Of a stretch of 64,000 nt of DNA, positions 59,795 through 64,000 are shown one piece after another; the stretch's first letter is position 1; each line of letters opens with the position of its first letter. The notes beneath the pieces were generated by a model, which was not told the DNA's origin, did no database searches, and saw only the letters and a list, made by a program, of their open reading frames with translations. Made by a program: the position numbers and the translations under genes. Source of the DNA: Epiperipatus broadwayi (taxonomy: Eukaryota > Onychophora > Udeonychophora > Euonychophora > Peripatidae); NCBI GenBank assembly GCA_028023455.1, contig JAQFVV010006246.1, positions 3,773,501-3,837,500 on the forward strand, given 5' to 3'.

Positions 59795-60195
59795 CATATT
59801 GCTCACACGCAGGTGTGTAAATACTCAGGGTTACAAAGAATATGGTAACACAAATTATATATTGCTCACATCCAGGTGAGTGAATACTTGGGTTAACAAT
59901 GAATATCATGCAAATTATATTGCTCACATACAGGTGAGTTAATACTTAGGTTTACAAAGAATATGATAATGCCAAATATATTGCTCACACGCAGGTGAGT
60001 GATTTTTTAGGTTTACAAAGAATATGATAACGCAATTTATATATTGCTCACACACAGGTGAGTGACTACTTAGGTTTACAGGAATATGATAACACAGGTG
60101 AGTGAATACTTAGATTTACAAATGTTTAATGTAATTATCAATAAATGATAAACAAAGCCAATTATATTTGCTCATGCACAGGTGAGTGAAATTTA
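59795..60195 (+). repeat. ~60-bp minisatellite containing repeated splice-donor motifs
   Basis: Six to seven units, with the anchor GCTCACA or GCTCATG at 59801, 59864, 59922, 59983, 60046 and 60170. Periods are 58-63, and one shortened unit sits at about 60090. Each unit reads TTGCTCACACxCAGGTGAGT, a TACTTAGGTTTACAAAGAAT-like block, then ATGATAA. AGGTGAGT, the consensus animal 5' splice site, occurs six times exactly and once as AGGTGTGT. It stands on the same strand as the CUB gene, about 0.9-1.3 kb beyond its last visible exon. Confidence 0.9.
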
Positions 60196-61024
60196 GGGTT
60201 GCAAAATGTCTAATTAGATTATGACTTTGCCAAACTGACAATGTACTTATGCCATGCTATGATCTACATCGTGAAAATCAGTAGTAGCTAGAGTGATCAA
60301 TTTATTGGTAACAGTTTGAAATTGTATTATTAAGTTTAAACATAACGTATAATATTTTAGTAATATTATATAATTACTACACAGATAATCGCATTAACTC
60401 AGATTCCTAATCGGATCAAAGCCAATATTAATTCTATGGGAGGTTGAACTGATGTCAGGCAGTCGAATGTCAGATTTTAGCACTTTACAGACTATAGTAT
60501 CAGAATATGTGCATCTTGGATGTGTTCTTAATTGAGGTTCATTACCTAGTAATCAGTTCCTCAGATTGCGCTACTTGCTATAATACAAAGAGGGCCTTTT
60601 ATTCAAGTGAACGGAATAGTGGCTTAATGAGCCCTTGGAATGCTTTAGTTCCTTCAAATACAAATAAATGTCACCCTTGCCTAAACTTTTGAGGCATGAC
60701 TAAATGTGGAATCAATCCTGATTAAGCCATTATAAGTATAGCAAGAAGTTACACATATTTATGCTAACTAACAACACATTCGCCATGCTAATTTAATATT
60801 TTCTTAAAATAATTACGCCAAATCTTAGCTTCCATCAGTGCCACTACCACTGGTCAGTTCATACCTAGTAGACCTAGTTACACTACAAAGGCAATAATAG
60901 GAATCTGCTTTAAGGATATCTGTATATCTTAATCTCTAATTAAGGAGAGTTACAGCAAAATTAAGGATTTACTAAGATTTAAAATATTACTTATATGCTG
61001 TATAGAATTACTCATTCCTAATAT
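60196..61024. other. Intron or flank
   Basis: Mixed composition, with less AT-rich stretches at 60220-60300 and 60410-60720. The 61-codon frame at 60507-60692 is unrecognised. Confidence 0.45.
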
Positions 61025-61165
61025 TAAGCAAATATTGATTTTAAAATAAATTAAGCAAAAGATTGATTTTTAAAATAACTTACGCAAAATATTCATTTTT
61101 AAATAACCTACACAAAATATTCATTTTTAAACAACCTACGCAAAATATTCATTTTTAAATAACTT
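61025..61165. repeat. ~30-bp tandem repeat
   Basis: About five units of ACGCAAAATATTCATTTTTA followed by AATAACCT, with anchors near 61028, 61054, 61084, 61113 and 61140. The left units are more diverged than the right ones. Confidence 0.8.
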
Positions 61166-64000
61166 ATTCTGTGCATTATAAGTAACTGGTTCACTCTAGC
61201 ATAAATAATAGTTTTATTTCAGAAGAGTGTTTTGCCTATATTTCTTTAGCTGATAATATTCTAACATAATGGAAAGGTGCCTAATTGGCTCTGCGATAAT
61301 TGTTAAACCCCCACAAAACTCCATTCTGATGAACATAGCATAAATTAATAAACATGAAATTAAAAACTAAATATAGATGGCATAAGAACAAATTGCAGAA
61401 AATGATCAATAAACTTATAATTTAGAAAATGGATAAGAATTTGTTTGAATAGTTCTATAGAATTTGAATATTTATGATTACTTAAATATTTATGATCAAG
61501 CAAGAATCTTGAGAGTGCTTTAAGTTTTAAAGTAAATTTAACATAAACAGTTTAGTTTAACATTTAAATAATATAATTAAATACGAGATTTGATTAGTTA
61601 GCTAGCTTTATATTTAGAGTTGGTTTAGTAATGTAATTAACATATTCTGCAGAATGATTTACCGGTAATACTTGGTAGTAAGTCTTTCAAGACATTCTTT
61701 ACTGGGATTCTCTTCCCCATTAAATCAGGCTGTGGCTTTCTATTACTTTGATTGTGGCTTTCCTCCATCACTTCGATTAAGAATTATCTAGTACTTTGGG
61801 TGTAGCTTCTCCATCACTGGACCAGGGCTGAGATTGATGTTTTCTTTCATTCTGTAAAACAGTTTTCCATGAGAGATAGATGGCCAGTCTATTGTCCCAC
61901 TAGCTGACAGTTCTCATTTTAACAGCTTTGATAATGGCTTGGTCACAATTCAGCTTGGTCAAAGTAATGCAGGAATAGCTCTCTAATTATTTTTCAACTC
62001 TTGTTTGGGAAAAAGCATCTCAACACTTTTTAATGGCTACTACAGGCTTTTTTATATCATATTTTTCAGTGTTCTCCTCCCCCTTTTACTTTTGCAACGT
62101 CACTTGTTTACTGACTTCCAACTTTGCCTTTAACTAAATTTTCCACTTTTTTAAATATTAGCCACAGCCAAATCTGGAGATAAAAGCTCTATTCCCTTGG
62201 GTTTCCCAATTGCATTTAGCATGAATTTATGCCTGGCTGGATTTTCTAATTTGTTTTTATCTATAATTTTAAATGAGATCAATTTTCAGCTAATAGATTA
62301 TTTTTAGACAAAATGTTAAAACTCGTCAATAATTTACAGCCTTTGTAATTTTAAACAAACAATAGAACTCGAAAATTATTTAAATTGAATATTAAAACTT
62401 AAATGAATAATTTTATAAATTTAAACTTATTATTTTGTTACATATATAAATTCTAACTACACACTACTATGCTTACTTCAGTTTTAACAAACATAGGGTG
62501 GTATGTGTATATATGCTGCATCCTCATATTATAATTAACTAGGTGATTATATGCACACATACTTGGCAATGTTACAAGCACACTCAAAGTTTTAAATTAG
62601 AGAAATACACGCAATCTGAGTGAAACAGAAATACACTATCATTGAACATAATAGGTGAAATAGGCAGGTCAATAGATCTGTTTCACTATGTCACAAGAAA
62701 TTAAGTATTTAATCATTGCACCTATTTACTAAGACAACAGAATTACTAAATAAATTTATCACTGCATATTTCAATATTGTATAATTACAATAGAATTTGA
62801 TAAATCTGTTAATAAAATAGACAATATGACTGTATACTTATAAGTGGATCAGAAATAAGATTTCCTGAGATATCAAAAATCTGTATATGGCTAAAATAAG
62901 TTGAAAATAATTACAAATATTTGATTGGCTTTCCCAAATATAAATAAAAATAAAAGCTGTTATTGGTTTGCATAAACCAATTAATTATGAATATAATTCA
63001 AATTTCCAGAGAAATTATTATTAATTATTAGAAAAATTATAAATATACATATTGCTATGACCTGAGGGTATTAATTTAATACCATTTGGGAGAGCATCAC
63101 TTTATGAAATAAACTTAGTACAAGTTTAATAATAAAAACTGTAAATTTAATAATAATATATAAGATTAAAAAGTAATAAATAAATCAAAATATCCTAACA
63201 AATAAATATAGTCTCTTATTTATCTGCTAGTTTGGTGTTTAGCTTCTCACACATTCAGGATAACATAACATTACATTTATGTACTTGTTACAAGTATATA
63301 TTTATACATAAATTTCAAGAATAATTAACTTATTTGATAGTTCAATATTTGCTTTTAACCTATAATACTGTTATTTTTATAGATGGATTATTCTCTCTCA
63401 AAGTTTTCTTTCATGCTTCCTAGCACACACACTTTTAAGGCAGTAATTAGCTATCGTGCTGCTACTATCTTCTTTCTGGTATCTCTATTTTCAATCTATT
63501 TAATATAGGCACAAACATTCCCCAATACATATAGAAAAATCTGGATATTTGTCAGCTTCAGTTATTCTTGCATTAATAAGTTATTGTTCAATTGTCATAT
63601 GCCTGAAAAAATTGATAACAAATTAAGATTACTGGAACAGACATTTTTTCATATAAGTTGTAATGAAAATATGTGTGAATGGCATGCAATGATTAATATG
63701 TTTCTCATTAAGAAGCCAATTTTATGTATCAAAAATAATCAATTTATATTTCCAAATATGGTTGGACTGATATTCCTAATTATTATTATGATCGGCTTTA
63801 TTTTATAAAGCAAAACAATACAATCTGTTTTATAGAACTTAAGCAATATAATTATAGCATTTGGAAAGCACTCAAACTAGCATATATACACACACAGTGC
63901 TCTAGTAGCAATATTCTAATTTCATTTAGCTAAATCCATTGTAGACATGACACCTTAGGGATTGATCATGCATGTAATCAAGGTTTGAAATGTAGGGTGG
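61166..64000. other. Intron or flank with an unidentified less AT-rich block
   Basis: The segment 61660-62250 is clearly less AT-rich and contains a local repeat (GGCTGTGGCTTTCTATTACTT, then ATTGTGGCTTTCCTCCATCA). I cannot assign it to a gene or element. The rest is AT-rich, and the 74-codon frame at 63584-63808 has no family features. No CUB exon was found. Confidence 0.45.

Noticed and set aside
59795-61165. Regularly spaced repeats considered as a CRISPR array
   Set aside because: The units are contiguous tandem repeats without unique spacers, in a eukaryotic intron.
58896-64000. Search for the second half of the fourth CUB domain
   Set aside because: No phase-0 exon with Y-C-G, a hydrophobic V-x-F strand and a G-F end was found; the exon probably lies beyond the window.

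Overview
The window is very AT-rich animal nuclear DNA. It has spliced exons with GT/AG borders, introns of 5-14 kb, and transposons of many classes (hAT, mariner, RTE/CR1-type LINEs, a Penelope-like element, a Gypsy-type pol remnant, tRNA-related repeats). This mix fits an invertebrate metazoan, but the sequence does not let me name the phylum. No bacterial-style genes, operons or CRISPR arrays are present.

One host gene can be supported. It lies on the + strand and runs through the whole window as six small exons: 4122-4321, 9108-9286, 23342-23549, 37327-37524, 47897-48043 and 58714-58895. They encode half-CUB domains. Every splice junction inside the window keeps phase, so the exons read as the end of one CUB domain, a complete second CUB, a Pro/Thr linker, a complete third CUB, and the first half of a fourth. 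The gene continues beyond both ends. The product is probably a secreted or membrane-anchored multi-CUB protein of the cubilin/tolloid kind. The two exons with the clearest CUB disulphide signature at their start (58714-58895) or with no usable ATG (47897-48043) are visible only when read in the splice-consistent frame.

The introns hold almost everything else. From left to right: a 63-bp tandem duplication (2.2 kb); a 168-bp near-perfect hairpin (4.4 kb); a tandem pair of a ~460-bp tRNA-related repeat (11.6 kb); a 3.18-kb CpG-containing insertion with a tRNA-Gly-like head and 14-bp flanking direct repeats (12.7-15.9 kb); an inverted cluster of the same ~460-bp repeat (19.1-20.5 kb); a Gypsy-like pol remnant (21.6-22.6 kb); two hAT transposons with 8-bp target duplications (24.3-27.2 and 27.7-29.3 kb); a third array of the ~460-bp repeat (29.9-30.5 kb); a 1.06-kb terminal-inverted-repeat element (32.8-33.9 kb); a minus-strand LINE remnant (38.6-40.1 kb); a mirror-symmetric repeat cluster (44.3-45.4 kb); a short hAT derivative (49.4 kb); and a plus-strand LINE with endonuclease and reverse transcriptase (50.3-52.7 kb) that joins another ~460-bp repeat copy. 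Beyond that lie a 3 x 104-bp array, a 0.7-kb foldback, a deleted mariner, an internally deleted LINE, a Penelope-like element with a GIY-YIG nuclease remnant (56.3-57.6 kb), and a ~60-bp minisatellite rich in splice-donor motifs (59.8-60.2 kb).

All transposon coding regions that I could read carry frameshifts, stops or lost catalytic residues. No autonomous active element is evident. The best candidates for something not already named are the tRNA-related ~460-bp unit, which is repeatedly found as tandem dimers, and the 3.18-kb insertion.
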